Below, piece after piece: positions 38,598 through 50,830 of a stretch of 64,000 bases of DNA. The position numbers were made by a program, and so were the translations under genes. Position 1 is the first letter of the stretch, and each line of letters begins with the position of its first letter. The stretch is from positions 2,632,501 to 2,696,500 of the forward strand of contig NC_080671.1 in assembly GCF_030247195.1 (NCBI RefSeq). The letters run 5' to 3'. Origin of the DNA: Topomyia yanbarensis. Taxonomy: Eukaryota; Arthropoda; Insecta; Diptera; Culicidae. Under the pieces are notes generated by a model. It did no database searches. It was not told the origin of the DNA and saw nothing but the letters and a program-made list of their open reading frames with translations.

Positions 38598-40934
38598 CTT
38601 TCCATGCTGTTGGGAATATATTTTCCGAGATTGAACGCTGAAAAATAATACTTATTGGCGCAGAAAGTGCTCGGGCACAATGCTTTATAAACACAGGAGG
38701 CAAGCAATCCGGACCAGGCCCTTTCAAAGGATCAACGCTGGACAGAGCGCTCGCTACATCAGAATCATTTACGTTAGGAAGAGGAAGGTTGATATTATGC
38801 GTTGGCAATGTTTCAAGGTACTGTTGCGATGGATAGACAGGAGGGCTGGTAAATACATCTCGGAAGTGATCTGCAAAAAGCTTCGCCGACTCGGCAGCGG
38901 ACTGTGAATTTTGGTTTCGAAAATAGACATTTTCTGGTACACCTACGGAACGTTTTCTGCTGTTTATAAATGTCCAGAATGTCGACGGATTATTTCGAAG
39001 GCTGCGCTGAACTTGATTCAGATATTCACCGAATGCACTGTTCCGGGCTGTTTCATACTGCAGTTCAGTTCGACGAAGAATAGTTTTGTTGTCGTCGGTC
39101 CTATGATGTAAATATCGCTTTCGTTGTTTCCGGAGTACGTTGCGTAGGCGACCAAGCTCAGCGTTCCACCACGGAAATTTATATTCTGCTTTTCTGCTGA
39201 GACGTTTTTTAGGAACATTACGGCGAAGAATCTCATATATGGCACCATAGAACGCCACGACTGCCTGATCTAAGTCATTTCCAACCAGCATCTCACGCCA
39301 ATTGAGTGCACCAATGGCCATTGAGACTTCATCGAAGTTGCATCGAGTAAAGTCGAAATTGAAATCGTCGTTAATTGTATCAAAAGCTTCATCGTCGTCA
39401 GAACGCATATCAAATCTTAAAACGAAGGGTTTATGGTGAGGGTCAACCTTCAGTATAGATGTGGGAGGCTCAATCAGTTCGAACACGTCCGTGTCATTAA
39501 CGAAAGCTAAATCGAGGGTCCGTCCATTCACGTTGCTAACAGAGCAGATTTGATACAAGCCACCAGCGACCAAAGTTTCTGTGATGGCCGTCTCTTGTTC
39601 CGTGGTTGCATTTTCAGGAAGGTAGCACTTATAATCGTCATCAAAAACCCACCGAAGATTAGGAAGATTATAATCACCTACAACAAGTACATTGTCGCGC
39701 CTATTACATTTGTCCAGGATGCTTTGGACTGCAGAAGAGTGAAGGTTGTACAAGTCAGGATCACTGTTCGGCCTTAGATAAATGCAACAAATATATAACG
39801 ATCGACCAGGCAGTGAAACGCGTACGACAACTTGCTCCAAACATTCACATCCAGGTATTTTTAGTATAGTCCCAGTTAGATGTTTCTTTATCGCTATGAG
39901 AACACCACCTCCGCGACGTAGGTGACTGGTAGAAGAGTTGCGATCGCATCGGTAGATTGCGTAGTTCGTCGTTAGCTCGGTGTTTAATATATCATCACGT
40001 AACCAGGTTTCGGTGAGAACGATAATGTCGTAGTCGCAGGAAGTGAGCGCAAGCAAGAAAGCCTGCGTTTTTGTTCTCATTCCACGAACGTTCTGGTAGT
40101 AGACGGACAGGAAATCAGGTGTTGTACGCAACGGCATGCTATGAACCAAGAGGTTTTCAGAAAGCGAACTGTCATGTAAAGCAAAATACTCGCCTGAGAA
40201 GGGAGTTCGGAAGACCCCCTCACGACCTCCGACCGCAGGACCGGGACGACTAAGAGGGTCGCTGGCTGGTAGCGCGACTGCGTCGGAGCGCTCAGGGGCT
40301 TCCGTAGTACTGTATAACGGGCGTCCCGGTGATGGCAGCGCAGCGTGAGTTTGTAGATGTGGTCTTGGCGATGGCAAGGAAATTATGCTTCGTTCAAGTA
40401 ACGGAAAATTGCACGAACGTGTTGTACCCGATGGCACGCTAGAAACCGAGTGGTTTTCAGAAAGCGAACTGTCATATAAAGCAAAATACTCGCCTGAGAA
40501 GGGAGTTCGGAAGACCCCCTTACGACCTCCAAACGCAGGGCCGGGACGACTAAGCGGGTCGCTGGCTGGTAGCGCGACTGCGTCGGAGCGCTCGGGGGCT
40601 TCCGTAGTACTGTATAACGGGCGTCCCGGTGATGGCAGCGACGAACAAAGTGCACCTTCATTTAGTTGGTTAAAATCGTTAGAGAGCACGACCGGGTCAG
40701 GAGGGTGAAATTCCAGTCGACTACTGTGCAGATAATCTTCGGTGACGGCGTCTAAACTGTTGTGTTCAGCAGCAGTCTGTAGTGGGAGGCGTTCTGAGCG
40801 AGCAGAAGCGATGCGATCTAACTTTCCACTTAGACATTGAAGTTGTTTGCCAGGCAGGATTGCAATGATGGTAGAATCAAACGAATTGTTTTTGTCGACA
40901 GACTGCAATTGAGATTTGTTTTGAGGGTGTGCAG
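38598..40934 (-). pseudogene. LINE endonuclease and start of reverse transcriptase
   Basis: An uninterrupted frame of about 770 codons. The first 265 residues are low-complexity, Ser/Pro-rich, with an internal duplication. An AP-type endonuclease follows at about residues 267-500. It has SVYYQNVRGMRTK at its start, the catalytic TETWL, RRGGGVLIAI, VVGDYNLP, and later the LDLAFVND segment with the conserved Asp. A linker (PWWNAELGRLR), the FADHFRDVF segment and the RT entry DPLKGPGPDCLPP follow, up to WKEAA at the SINE. No ATG opens the frame. It reads to the 5' junction, so the element is 5'-truncated. It has no internal stop, which points to recent insertion. Confidence 0.9.
40118..40641 (-). 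repeat. Duplicated 224-bp block in the LINE N-terminus
   Basis: 40118-40341 and 40418-40641 match closely with a period of exactly 300 bases, so the frame is kept. Each encodes a Ser/Pro-rich block with the residues PGRPLYSTTEAPERSD and GVFRTPFSGEYFAL. It lies ahead of the endonuclease, in a region with no known catalytic role. Confidence 0.85.
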
Positions 40935-43079
40935 AATTCTGTCAATAAGCGCTGTTTGCTAAACAGAACACGGGAGAGTAGCTTATAAGCGGTATTGAGG
41001 CGCTTTATGTCTCGATAATTATCACAGCCGAGTCTGTAGATTCCAAACCACTCCGAATGCAGTTTTTTCCCATCCATCATCACGATCGCGTGGATGATCA
41101 CTTCGTGCCGTTTTAAAACTCCTGAATATTTTTTTAGACTGCCTCTAGCATACTAGTCCATAATTCTCAAGCCTTATGCATTCTTGTCATGATTGTCTTT
41201 TTGAGCGGCGTTCAGTTCACTACACTGTTCTAACATAAAACCAGTTTGAGCAATAAGCTCCTAGTCTGATTTTTCTCATCTGTTGCTCGTTGGCACTCCA
41301 CATCGAACCAGTTTCCTCGTGTATCATCCGATAGTTATGTGACTGCTGAACTGGTCGTCATATGAACGCGCTGCTACGTTGCGATCAGGTGATCTCTTAT
41401 TGGTCATTCCTCAACACTTTTTGTCCTAAAACCGGAGTTATATATCTCAGGCTTTCCATACAATAAGAAATTTAAACGTGTATTTTTTTGGTATTCACTA
41501 TTAAACTATGTTTATTATTATATTTTTTCAGTTTGCCAAAGGGATCTTTTCATATGTTTCATAAGCAGTTTTTTCTATAAATTAAACTTCCAACTTCAAT
41601 ATACGGGTTTCATTCTAGGGCAAATAACCCATTAATTGTGATAGCAGATACCATCATGATGCATTGCTTTTTCAGTAGGTCACACTTAAAAAAAATATAA
41701 CAAATTAACATAAAAACTATAAAATGGTTAAAACCGTTTTGGAACATGCATCCCAAAAACCTATTTTCATATTTCTCATTCGTGTAATGAAGAGTTCTTC
41801 CACAGTTTCTTTTTTCCGTTTTAACGACATTAAATTAGCTGAACATTACTTAGAAGGGCAAGTTATGAAAATTTAGAGCCATAGTACTCAAGTGAAAGCA
41901 AGGATTTGGAACAGGCTTAAAATCTTCTGGACAAATCTTTTATCTTCTGTTGGTAGGAGTCGAGCTTAGGCAGAGTTACTACGAATTGGTCAAATCTACC
42001 AACATATCTCACGGCAACAGCAGAGTTGTCCCTCTTTACCATTAGAACGGACAGATTTCCTATCTATATATTCCAAATCCTTTCATAACTAGAATTTTTA
42101 TAACTTTTGCTACATAGTAATCTCTAGCTAATTTAATGTCGTTTAAAGGAAAAAAATATAAGTAGAATACGTTTTTATCCAAACAAATAACATCTATATA
42201 ATTCCAAAAGTTAATCTTTTATTATATTACTGTTAAGTTTTAGAAGAAAGTTGAATGTTTCTCTTGTTATCGCTTTCCATCTAATACCTCCTGGAATCGC
42301 CATATATGCCTTTGTAATAAAAAGTTTAAATTTTTAGTTAACGCAAAAATGAAATTGCGCACGCCAACGGTGATGACCAGCTTAATTTAAAAAAATAATA
42401 ATATTTATATAATAAGTTTATTATCTGATCATTACATTGAAAAATAAATGTTTTAACCCTCAAAAAGGCAACCGGGTCCCAGAGGCCCGGCACGTTACAA
42501 TTTTTTAGTTACAAAAAAATGTATAGACAGTATAAGCTTGGGCATGGAAATTTTGATAAATAGCTTTGAAATCTATAACAAAAATAAAGAATTGTGAAAT
42601 TTTCATCTATGGAGTGATGCGCAGCTATGTTTGAATTTTTTACATGCACAAAAAGGCAAGCCGGGCCTGGCAGGCCCGGTGTACATGCAACATTTACTAG
42701 GAATACCACGGGTTTTATACATTAATATTTATCCGAAAAAAAAACATTTTGATGAGTTCATCTTCATATTAGCAGGAATTTTTTTCATGTTTTGATTGAT
42801 TTTATCTTTTTACCTTTTCTTATGAGAAAAAAATCTTGAAAGTTTGAGTGAATTCTATATACTTCTTTTATAAGAAATGTAAAAATAGCATACGATAATG
42901 ACGTGTGTCATATTTTTTAGGTAGATACTTTTATGTCACCCACTGTGGTCTACTTGACAATTATTTGGATACAGCATAACCTAACTCTGTCGTTATTGTC
43001 TTTTTTTGTTGTCTATTCTTTGTGTTGTAGTTCTCGTAATTATTCAAATTGTAGGATCTAAAAGCAACAAAAAATTGAA

Positions 43080-43430
43080 ATGGCGATAAAACGATATGCC
43101 CATGTTTTCAATCGTCTCAAAGAATCTGAAACAATGGAAGAAATTCGAGCAAATTCAACAGCAGACGATGCCGAAACTGATATGCTAAGCGAGGAAGAAG
43201 ATGCGAATGATATTGCTTCCGACAATGAATCTGATGCAGACTGGGAAGAAGAATCTAAATATGTACTCCGGTTATGCATCAGAAGAAATTAATAGCAACC
43301 CAGAAACATTTATTGGTCGTTTTCAAACGAAATGGAGCTCAGAACCAATCGACAGTCGACGTGATCTTCCGAGTACTCACCTTTTGGAAAAAAAATAACC
43401 TTTTTACATCCATCGCCTTATACGCTGAAA
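43080..43430 (+). pseudogene. piggyBac transposase N-terminal fragment
   Basis: From ATG at 43080 the frame gives a 70-residue piece with the acidic stretch SEEEDANDIASDNESDADWE typical of the N-terminus of piggyBac-type transposases. A one-step frame change then leads to TKWSSEPID near 43330, where such proteins have a KDGT-W segment. The catalytic DDD domain is missing. 43435-43910 is filled by repeats instead. Confidence 0.65.
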
Positions 43431-43434
43431 TCCG

Positions 43435-43910
43435 GATTTGCTGCGTGTTCGTACTCATCATCCTGTAATTCCGGAACCGGAAGTCGGATCAATTAGAAAT
43501 TCAACAGCAACCAATGGGAATGCTGTACGTTTCATTTGAAACCAAGTTTGTAAAAATCGGTAAAGAATTCGCTGAAAAATAGGTATGACATTATCTTAGG
43601 AACTTGGTAAGTTCCCCCGGGGCATCAAAAACCGCCATAGCTGGCCAATGTGGTCGAAGTGCCTTCGGTGGGTCATTAATGATCTAGACATGCAAAGCCA
43701 AGTAATGTTGCACATATTTTAATATATATTGCATCATTTGGACATCATGGTGGTATCAGTTTCTATGGAAATTTGCTGTGTGATTGTACTCTTCAACACG
43801 TAACTCCACAACCGAAAGTCGGATCAATAAAAAAATCAATAACGAGCGATGGGAAGGCTGCACCTTTCATTTGAGACTAAATTTGTACAAATCGGTCCAG
43901 CCACCTCAGA
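43435..43910. repeat. Two diverged copies of a short repeat in piggyBac
   Basis: 43450-43570 and 43785-43905 share AAGTCGGATCAAT, the GATGGGAA/AATGGGAA block, TTTCATTTGA and AATCGGT. They probably replaced the transposase coding part. Confidence 0.6.
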
Positions 43911-43924
43911 GAAAAATCGGTGAG

Positions 43925-44105
43925 ATTGTTTGCCACATACATACATCCATATATACATACATACACACACACATACAGACATTTTACGATCTCGACGAAC
44001 TTAGACGAATGGTATAACAGATTTGGCCCTGCGGGTCTCGGTTAAAAATTCGAAATTTCGACCGATTGCATAACCTTTCTATATGAGAACAGCAAAAAGG
44101 AGCTT
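43925..44105 (-). repeat. Common culicine short repeat with CATA-rich tail
   Basis: Reverse complement gives TCTCATATAGAAAGGTTATG, then CGAGACCCGCAGGGCC, then a CGTCGAGATCGTAAAATG block and a TATG/TGTA-rich microsatellite tail. It is related to the fragment at 11985-12110. Confidence 0.6.
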
Positions 44106-44549
44106 GTATTTAGGCGGGCCTGAGAGGCCCGGCTTGCCCTTTAATGTTAGGATTTTAGCTTGCCTTCACAAGGGTTAAACACAATAAGGATTTTTGGTAA
44201 ATTGTGGGAATGCGATCTTGTAACTGATCTCTTAGTGAAAATCTTATAGTTGACAAATCAGGTCAATATCAAATAAAATACCTGCATCCACATAGTAACT
44301 GACTACGTTATCCGTTGACCTCTAGTAGGTTAGGATAAGTTTTTATGAAAATTATCAGCAGATTATTTTTTGTACTATCAATTATTTGAACAGCCACCAA
44401 GTAGGATTAAAAATGATGAAAATTAAAAATATTGTCAAGTTAGTGGACAGAACTCGCTCTTATTATCACACCTTGCCGTAGCCCTTTCCGAGTTTCAAAA
44501 GGACTCGAAAGTATCTCTAATACGCATCTCACATTGCTCGATCTATTGT

Positions 44550-44960
44550 AGTTTTTCCGGAAATCCGTATTTGGTCATTATATGCCAATTTTTTGTACAG
44601 ATGCTCCATCGCCTCGGTATCCCGATCTTTCCGAAGGCGATTTCGAATCTATATTTGCACTGCGGAAGGTGGGAACATTTGTGATGTCGCAGAAGAAATT
44701 TCCTTTCATTGGAACGTGGTCGATTTGGTTCTCAGTTTGTTAATCAGGTGATCTCAAGGGTGGCGTTCATGTCGCTGATGAGAAGCTTCACATTCTGCCG
44801 GGGGCTCCAAATGCACGTAGAATGCATCTTCTCGGTTCTCGCTTTGAGAGGGTAGAGCACGTTGACGATGCTGTAGTTGTAGAAATGGCCTTTGACACAG
44901 TGAATTTCCGGAAGCGCCTCCGGAACATAACTCTATTCGACCAATCGGTTTGAAATTTTA
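44550..44960 (-). pseudogene. RTE-type LINE endonuclease relic
   Basis: On the minus strand, with stops and shifts, NYSIVNVLYPL is followed by CPRxDVK-like text (SPRQNVKLLISDMNATL) and later TKNWHI. This order matches the NYSIINVHAPT and DVKIVLGDMNA segments of RTE endonucleases. It is too decayed to function. The RT part is not seen next to it. Confidence 0.55.
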
Positions 44961-44964
44961 TACA

Positions 44965-46749
44965 GGGAATGAGACGATTCTGACCATGCATTAATATTTT
45001 ATTGCGAATGTTTCATAGTTCCTGCTGATCCACTGTTACCCTCTCTCCCCTACACCAGCAGAAAATGGTCAGCGTCGTCTTTCGGTTTTCAGAAGGACAT
45101 CAATGAACGTCAACCTTCTCTAAACATGGCCGATATGGGGACACGGCTTGCCATTCGGGTATTTCCGGGTCTGTTTCCAAGCTTTATATCGTACATTATA
45201 AGAGTTACAGATAACCGTACCTTTGACTGCACCGAGATGAAGCAGGTCGTTATCGTTGGTAGTTGAGGTAGATGAGGATTTAGCTCATGTTTTGAGCGTA
45301 CATCTTGGCTAGAAGCTCATAGAATTTATCTTTCGCGTAATCGTAATAACTCTGCGCGGTTTCAGTATGGTCGTAGTCTGTCCGTTCAGAGGGTAGGGTG
45401 CTGGTCTAATAAGCCACGTAAATTTTAATCGAATGAGTGATGTTGTTGGTAACCTTTGAATAAATTTACGGGTACTTAGATTCGCAGGGTTCTCACTTAA
45501 ATGCCCATGTTGTTTGTGGACAACAACGTTTTTAAACAGCTATTACTTTTGATTGATGAAATCTTGCACAAAAACAAGTAAGACTAATAAAATTGCCTTT
45601 TATTTGAGCATTAACAATTACAAGAATCAGCTCTAGAACTGAAGTTATTGCAATTAGTCTGATTGGATTCCGATGGAGCAGTGCTGCCAGGGACAGTTTG
45701 CGTTGACGACGGAAAATGAATTTTTCATATACATTCGTTATGGTGTAATATTTTTGAAAACTGATAAAACTTGTCAATTTAGACTGTGTATGGCTACGTT
45801 TTCCAGGCAATTGGACTATTGTAAATATTCTAAGAGCATTGTATTGAGCATTGGAAGGTAAAAATTGAGCAACTTCTAGCACTGCAAGGGAAGCACCTAT
45901 CTTTATGAAAAAAGGCTTTTCGTGTTTCTTTATCTCACCGTTCTCAAGAAAAACTAGTTTTGAAACCCTATATGCACTAGAAAAAAGTTGGGCATGAAAG
46001 GGTTAATGCAGGCTAAAATTGATGAAAGAAACTTTTTGAAATTCATTGGAAATATGTCATTGCGTTGAATTCAAAGATATTAGCGGAATTGGTAAAATTG
46101 TAACCTTAGTAACCTGCATTAATTGCAATCGATTAATGTATAAATATGTATATATTATCGCTTTGAATTCAAAGTTATTGGCTGAATAAATATTTATCAC
46201 GCTTATTTGCTTCCCTTCCATTCATTATCGTTTGATAATGCGACAAAATCTACAACAGACATGCTGGCCCATGCATGGTCGCGGCCCGCGGATGCGCAAG
46301 CTGCTGGCTGAATTTATAAGAGAGTGTTGTAGATAGTTACAGAAAAACATCAATCCAAAAACGATAACATCAACGAACGTTAAAAAGAAAAAAAACTAAG
46401 GCTTTTTTTCTTCATGCCGAAATGATAGATCCCATAACCATAACTACTGTCGGATTACACATGTTAACAGTATGAGGTAGAACCTGATTGTTTCGCATCA
46501 AGAAAAAACCAAATAACAATAGAAAAAATGCGACACTTTTCTTCAGTACCGCTAGACCAGCGTACACTAACATCTTTGATATGTTAAAAATAGCAAATGG
46601 TAACAATAGGCTCACCACCCTACGAAACATCATAATGACCACATTTCATATGCTTTTGAAGGGGTGAATCTTTCCAACGGACAACGGTGAATCATCATCA
46701 AAACCGGTTGCATATGTATATCCCGCCTGGGAAAATAAAAAGCTCTTAC
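44965..46749. other. Intron DNA upstream of Unit A, no gene
   Basis: No recognisable coding signal. The two opposed open frames at 45532-45882 have no domain I know. A GC-rich patch at 46260-46310 (GCGGCCCGCGGATGCGC) stands out from the AT-rich surroundings and is unexplained. Confidence 0.4.
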
Positions 46750-46936
46750 CTTAACGCTCGACTCAGTTTGTCGTAGTTCATGTTTGGCTTCGCCTTCCGT
46801 TCACCCCATCGTCGAGCCACCTCGTCTGGATCGATGAGCTTAAACTCCCCATTGGTCCCCTCCCAATGAATGAAGCGCTCGTTGGACGAATCAGCGAGCA
46901 GTTCGAGTAGAAACTGCCACAGTTGGATCTGCCCAC
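46750..46936 (-). CDS. Ets21C: ETS factor, exon with first two thirds of the ETS domain
   Basis: The exon encodes the winged helix-turn-helix DNA-binding domain from [13 protein letters not shown] to [14 protein letters not shown] landmarks are the first helix [11 protein letters not shown], then [23 protein letters not shown], and the start of the recognition helix. The DNA-contact motif here is SRALR. The acceptor is TTATTGTAG and the donor GTAAGA. The exon is 187 nt, phase 1 in and phase 2 out, matching its neighbours. The second contact arginine is split AG|A across the following 28.5-kb intron. The text is closest to ERG/FLI1 proteins. The protein is expected in the nucleus, binding GGAA sites. 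This is certain as an ETS exon; orthology to Ets21C is less sure. Confidence 0.95.
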
Positions 46937-47150
46937 CTACAATAAGAACAAGAAGAATGAACAAGTATAGAGAGCGGCAATGGTCGCAAAAGGGAAGATA
47001 ACACGTCGAGAGATTATATGCGCTCGCTCTGTGTATTCGTGACGGTTGCTATGATGATTAGGGTAAGCTTTGAGAACATTGCCTTCATATTAGGAGGCAA
47101 AATTGGCAAAAAGCGTTTTTTTTCTAAAATGATTTAAATTTTACACAAAC

Positions 47151-47198
47151 CTTGTGCCACTAGACGATGGGAAGCTGCATTCAACAGTTGGTAGGGTT
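47151..47198 (-). CDS. Ets21C: ETS factor, 48-nt linker exon
   Basis: A tiny exon too short for ordinary ORF detection. Between TTTGCAG and GTTTGT it encodes PYQLLNAASHRLVAQ, in the place where ERG has PYQILGPTSSRLANPG just before the ETS domain. The first two bases complete a codon begun in the previous exon (xAA, giving Glu if the base is G). The last base plus the next exon makes Gly. An intron of 214 bases separates it from the ETS exon. Confidence 0.88.
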
Positions 47199-47515
47199 CT
47201 GCAAAGATTCGAAAAGCAAGAATATGTTAGATATTATCCAATAATTCATACTTATTGAAACTATCGGCTGCTCAAGAAATATTCGTTCCTAATGGATTGC
47301 TTTAGATACTTATAAAAAAATCTTGATTTTTTTTAATAAATCGTAAATGACGATGACATATTCTATTTCTTAACTATCTTAGCATCGGTGACGCTTTTCG
47401 ATTTGTCCATTAAATCTCATGCGATACGTCATTAATCAAAAGTAGACGAAGGCATCGGCGTGAACAAAATTTAACTGTTTCGCAAGCGAGTGGTGATGAA
47501 GATTCAATTTGGTAT

Positions 47516-47752
47516 CAGGGCCGGCGGAAAGCGTGGGTAGTATGGGTAGTACTACCCATTCGAAAATAACCGAGTGGGTAATTACCCACTCGAAATTTTG
47601 AACCATTTCAAAAAAAAATGCATAAACGAACGTGATTTAATGTGAATGTAATGTAAGCGTGTGCATTGCGAAAAGGGAAAAAAATCCTTACTAATGGACC
47701 CCTCACCCTTTGCTTTCTACCCACTCGGGCGTAAAGTGTTTCGCCGCCCCTG
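47516..47752. mobile_element. 237-bp hAT-type MITE
   Basis: Ends CAGGGCCGGCGGAAAGC and CAGGGGCGGCGAAACAC (right, reverse complement). Exact 8-bp duplication TTTGGTAT at 47508-47515 and 47753-47760. Short palindromic TACCCACTCG blocks lie inside. A truncated relative is at 8921-8963. It lies in the intron upstream of the linker exon, if the distal first exon is real. Confidence 0.9.
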
Positions 47753-48238
47753 TTTGGTATTGTTATTATTGAACCATTTATCTAGTTTACATAAATTGCA
47801 AGATAATTGTAATCACTCCGAAAAATTAAACATACAAAATGTTTTCGTTACTGTTCTGTTACACTTAAAACATTATCTAAATATTCCTCTTTAAACATTA
47901 TTGGCTCGTTAAGACCTGGCCAAGCAATAGATCGTCGTTTTAAAACTTCATGATTCCCATTTATTTGGAATTTTTTTTAGTGTTATATAATAGAACAATT
48001 CCAAATTCTGGGTAGTTTCCCATAGTAGACTGAAACATATATTTTATGTCGCACAAAAATAATTGAATTCTGACCAAAAGATATAGTCAAATATTATAGA
48101 AAAACTTTGTTGTTTAATTTGTTCAGAAAAATGTGGTTTTCTTACTATTTATGTTCTTTTCAAGTCTCAGTGCTTTTGCAAATTTGTAAAAGCAAAAATA
48201 GCTAAAGTTTTTATTTTTGCCATTTAGAAAAATTAATA

Positions 48239-48938
48239 CACTGAAACCTCCATTTACGAACCAAACCGGGGGTTCGTAAATTGAATTAGTTCGTAAAAAA
48301 GGTGTTCGTTATTTGGGATTTAGTTCGTAAAAAAGTTTGCTTCACATTCTTATTAATATTCGTTGGTTGAGCAATATTCTCGATAACCCTGACAATATGG
48401 GTATTTTTGGAACGGGCTTGACAAGTAGATGCTGAAAATGGAAAATTGGAACCGTTTGGAAATCCAAGATGGCGACTTCCGGTTGAGGAATATTCTCGAT
48501 AACCCTAACAATATAGGTATTTTTGGATTGAACTTGCCAAGTAGATGCTGAAATTGGACAATTGGAAACTTTTCAAAGTTCAATATGACGATTGCCGGTT
48601 GAGTATTATTCTTGATAACGAACAATATGGGTTCTATTTCCGTCATGCACTCGTCAACCCTATCCCGAAAATACCTATATTGTTGAGGTTATAGAAAATT
48701 GGATTCCAAAATAGTTCAATACATCAATTTCCGTCATGCACTCGTCAACCCCATTCCTAAAATACCCAACTTATATTAGTAACAATTAACTAAGAATACA
48801 TGAGTATATAACGTCATGCTGTAATGTACGAACTCAAACTTTCGAAAAAGAGTTCGTTATTTCGAATTTAGTTCGTAAAAAAAGTTACGTAAATCGAATA
48901 TTACGTAAAAAATGAGTTCGTAAATAGAGGTTTCAGTG
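48239..48938. mobile_element. 700-bp TA-flanked pogo-like MITE with internal tandem repeat
   Basis: Ends CACTGAAACCTCCATTTACG and CACTGAAACCTCTATTTACG (right, reverse complement). TA flanks at 48237-48238 and 48939-48940. Subterminal TTCGTAAA and TTCGTTAT repeats line both ends. The middle has a tandem repeat of about 120 bases (TATTCTCGATAACCCT... at 48368, 48490 and, decayed, 48606). It resembles pogo/Tigger-type ends. No transposase. Confidence 0.85.
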
Positions 48939-48940
48939 TA

Positions 48941-50604
48941 CACACTGTGGCGCAAATTTAATTTAAAATTACCAGCCTTTGCCCATTGCTTCAGAGATTT
49001 TGAAATTTTTAGAACGACAAAAAATTTATCTGTTATATTTACAATTCTTAAGTTCGGTGATATAAACAATATCAATTTTATGGAAAAAGATGTGAAAACT
49101 GTATTTAAACACCACTGTTGTTGTTTCTTTCCATTCGCATGCAGAATTATATCTTAGTTAAATTAGAAGTTGTCATTAGGAACGCCAGATCAGAACAAAA
49201 TATAGTGTGAACTGTTTCGCTGCAGTCAAAACTCCCCTGTCAGATCAGGAATATTTGGGAATTTTCGATTCTTTAAATCATTGAATATCTATAGTTGGAA
49301 CTCTCGGTGCAAATAAAGAAAAAGAAATCACATTCAAACTGAAAATGTCTACGATATCTTACAGCCTTTCGTATTTCTGGTATTATATTTTTAGAAGATT
49401 TGATTTTACTGGGTTTTTGTAAATTATAACATCATGCGCCATTATGGCATCAAAAACTGCGTTCAGTTTTAAGTGAAGATTATTAGAATTAATTCTTTTG
49501 CGCATTTTATTTATGCATTTTATTTTTAGTCACCTTCCGAAATAAAAACTCGGCTACGGGCTCACCAGGAGAAACTGGAATTACTTCGGAGCTAACAGAG
49601 AGACAATCGTTCCTGTTGTCTGTCCTGCTATTTTCTTATTCGGTTAGCAAACCGGAGTAAAAATAATCAAGTTTTTAGTCCTGCTTGCTTTGAAGCAACT
49701 GGGAGCAAAAAACGTGTACTCGCGAGGCTGTCTTTAGACTACTAGGGGCTCCTATAAATGAACAGATAAGTTCGGAAGTTAGATGAGGCAGATAGCTTTA
49801 TTAGGCAGAACAACATGCTACAATTCGACGAACATTACCTCGCTAGAATCAATGGACTATGTTTCGGTCGAAGTTCGGTTGCACGACCTTGCACCGTGTA
49901 CCACCGAACATGTCATTTCAAACCAACTGTCATAATACGGAGAAAGCATATTCGTTATGAATGATTCTTAAAGAAACGACTTCTGAGGTACTTCCAACGG
50001 AGTTCGTGTGGTGTGAATGAGGCCGACGAAACCTATGACTTCCTTATGTGACTACAAGCACAAGCAAACTTGATGGCATTATTTTAGAAGCATTTAGAAA
50101 AATCCGGCCAGTTCAGCAAAAAGGTGACTGGCAAAAAACTTACTAACTGCCACAAAAACCAACGTTCAGCCATCGACATCTTCTGGTGAGCCACAAGTAC
50201 CTACTCAGCCAATGATCACGTCTGTGCCCAGTATCTCAAAACCAACAGCCAATGCAGCCCACGAAGAAGCTAATGCAGAAGACTCACGATTGTAACACGC
50301 AAGAGCAAGAATCAGGCAGAAACAACCATAAGCACCAGCTAACGACATGGATATCTCCAATAGCGGTAGAGAAGACAGACCAGTAGATCGCCAGGCTGCA
50401 GTAGATGACGCAGCAAATGGATCTTCATTCGCAACAGTGAGCAGCGCGCACAAGATTCAAACAGTCATATTTTGCGATTGTTTTTTTTTGCATAAATGCT
50501 GTAAATAAACAAAAGACCTACGGCTCAGTAAAGCTAACGCATTGAGTAGAGTCAAATAAAAATAATGACAAAAAAAACTAAAACGAATCTATCACAGATG
50601 TAAA
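48941..50604. other. Upstream intron or intergenic DNA
   Basis: No gene recognised. The stretch at about 49780-50460 is less AT-rich, with proline- and glutamine-like translations in broken frames. It may be a decayed LINE or LTR gag region, but I see no zinc-knuckle or other diagnostic motif. Confidence 0.35.
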
Positions 50605-50830
50605 AAAATTCTACCACTTTTTCGTTGCGATCGTCAGCCGGCGTACATTAGTCACAGTCTTGACTAGCTGAATCCACCAATACTTCGTCCAACCAATGTC
50701 GCTCTTTAATAATTCTTCCATCTTCAGTTTTCGCTTTATATTGTACGGAACTGGTAACAATTTGGCGGATTCAGCTCTTTTGGGATGAACTGGCTCCATT
50801 GCAGCACTTCGTTGCTGTTCTTGCGCAGCT
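50605..50830 (-). pseudogene. Tc1/mariner transposase C-terminal relic
   Basis: A 62-codon frame resembles the mariner block around the third catalytic residue: VHPKRAESAKLLPVPYN stands where PKxxNPPNCPELRPIE is usual, then IKRKLKMEELL and KTVTNVRRLT. The catalytic acidic residue and the YW after it are lost. It is a separate insertion from the mariner relics in Units A and B. Confidence 0.55.

Larger units (their letters stand above)
42457..44174 (+). mobile_element. Decayed piggyBac-type element
   Basis: TTAA flanks both sides (42453-42456, 44175-44178). The ends are CCCTCAAAAAGGCAA on the left and CCCTTGTGAAGGCAA on the right (reverse complement), the piggyBac pattern. GC-rich subterminal repeats (CCGGGCCTGGCAGGCCCGG-like) occur at 42470, 42660 and 44115. 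Only an N-terminal transposase fragment remains. It lies directly after Unit A, in the same ETS intron. Confidence 0.85.
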
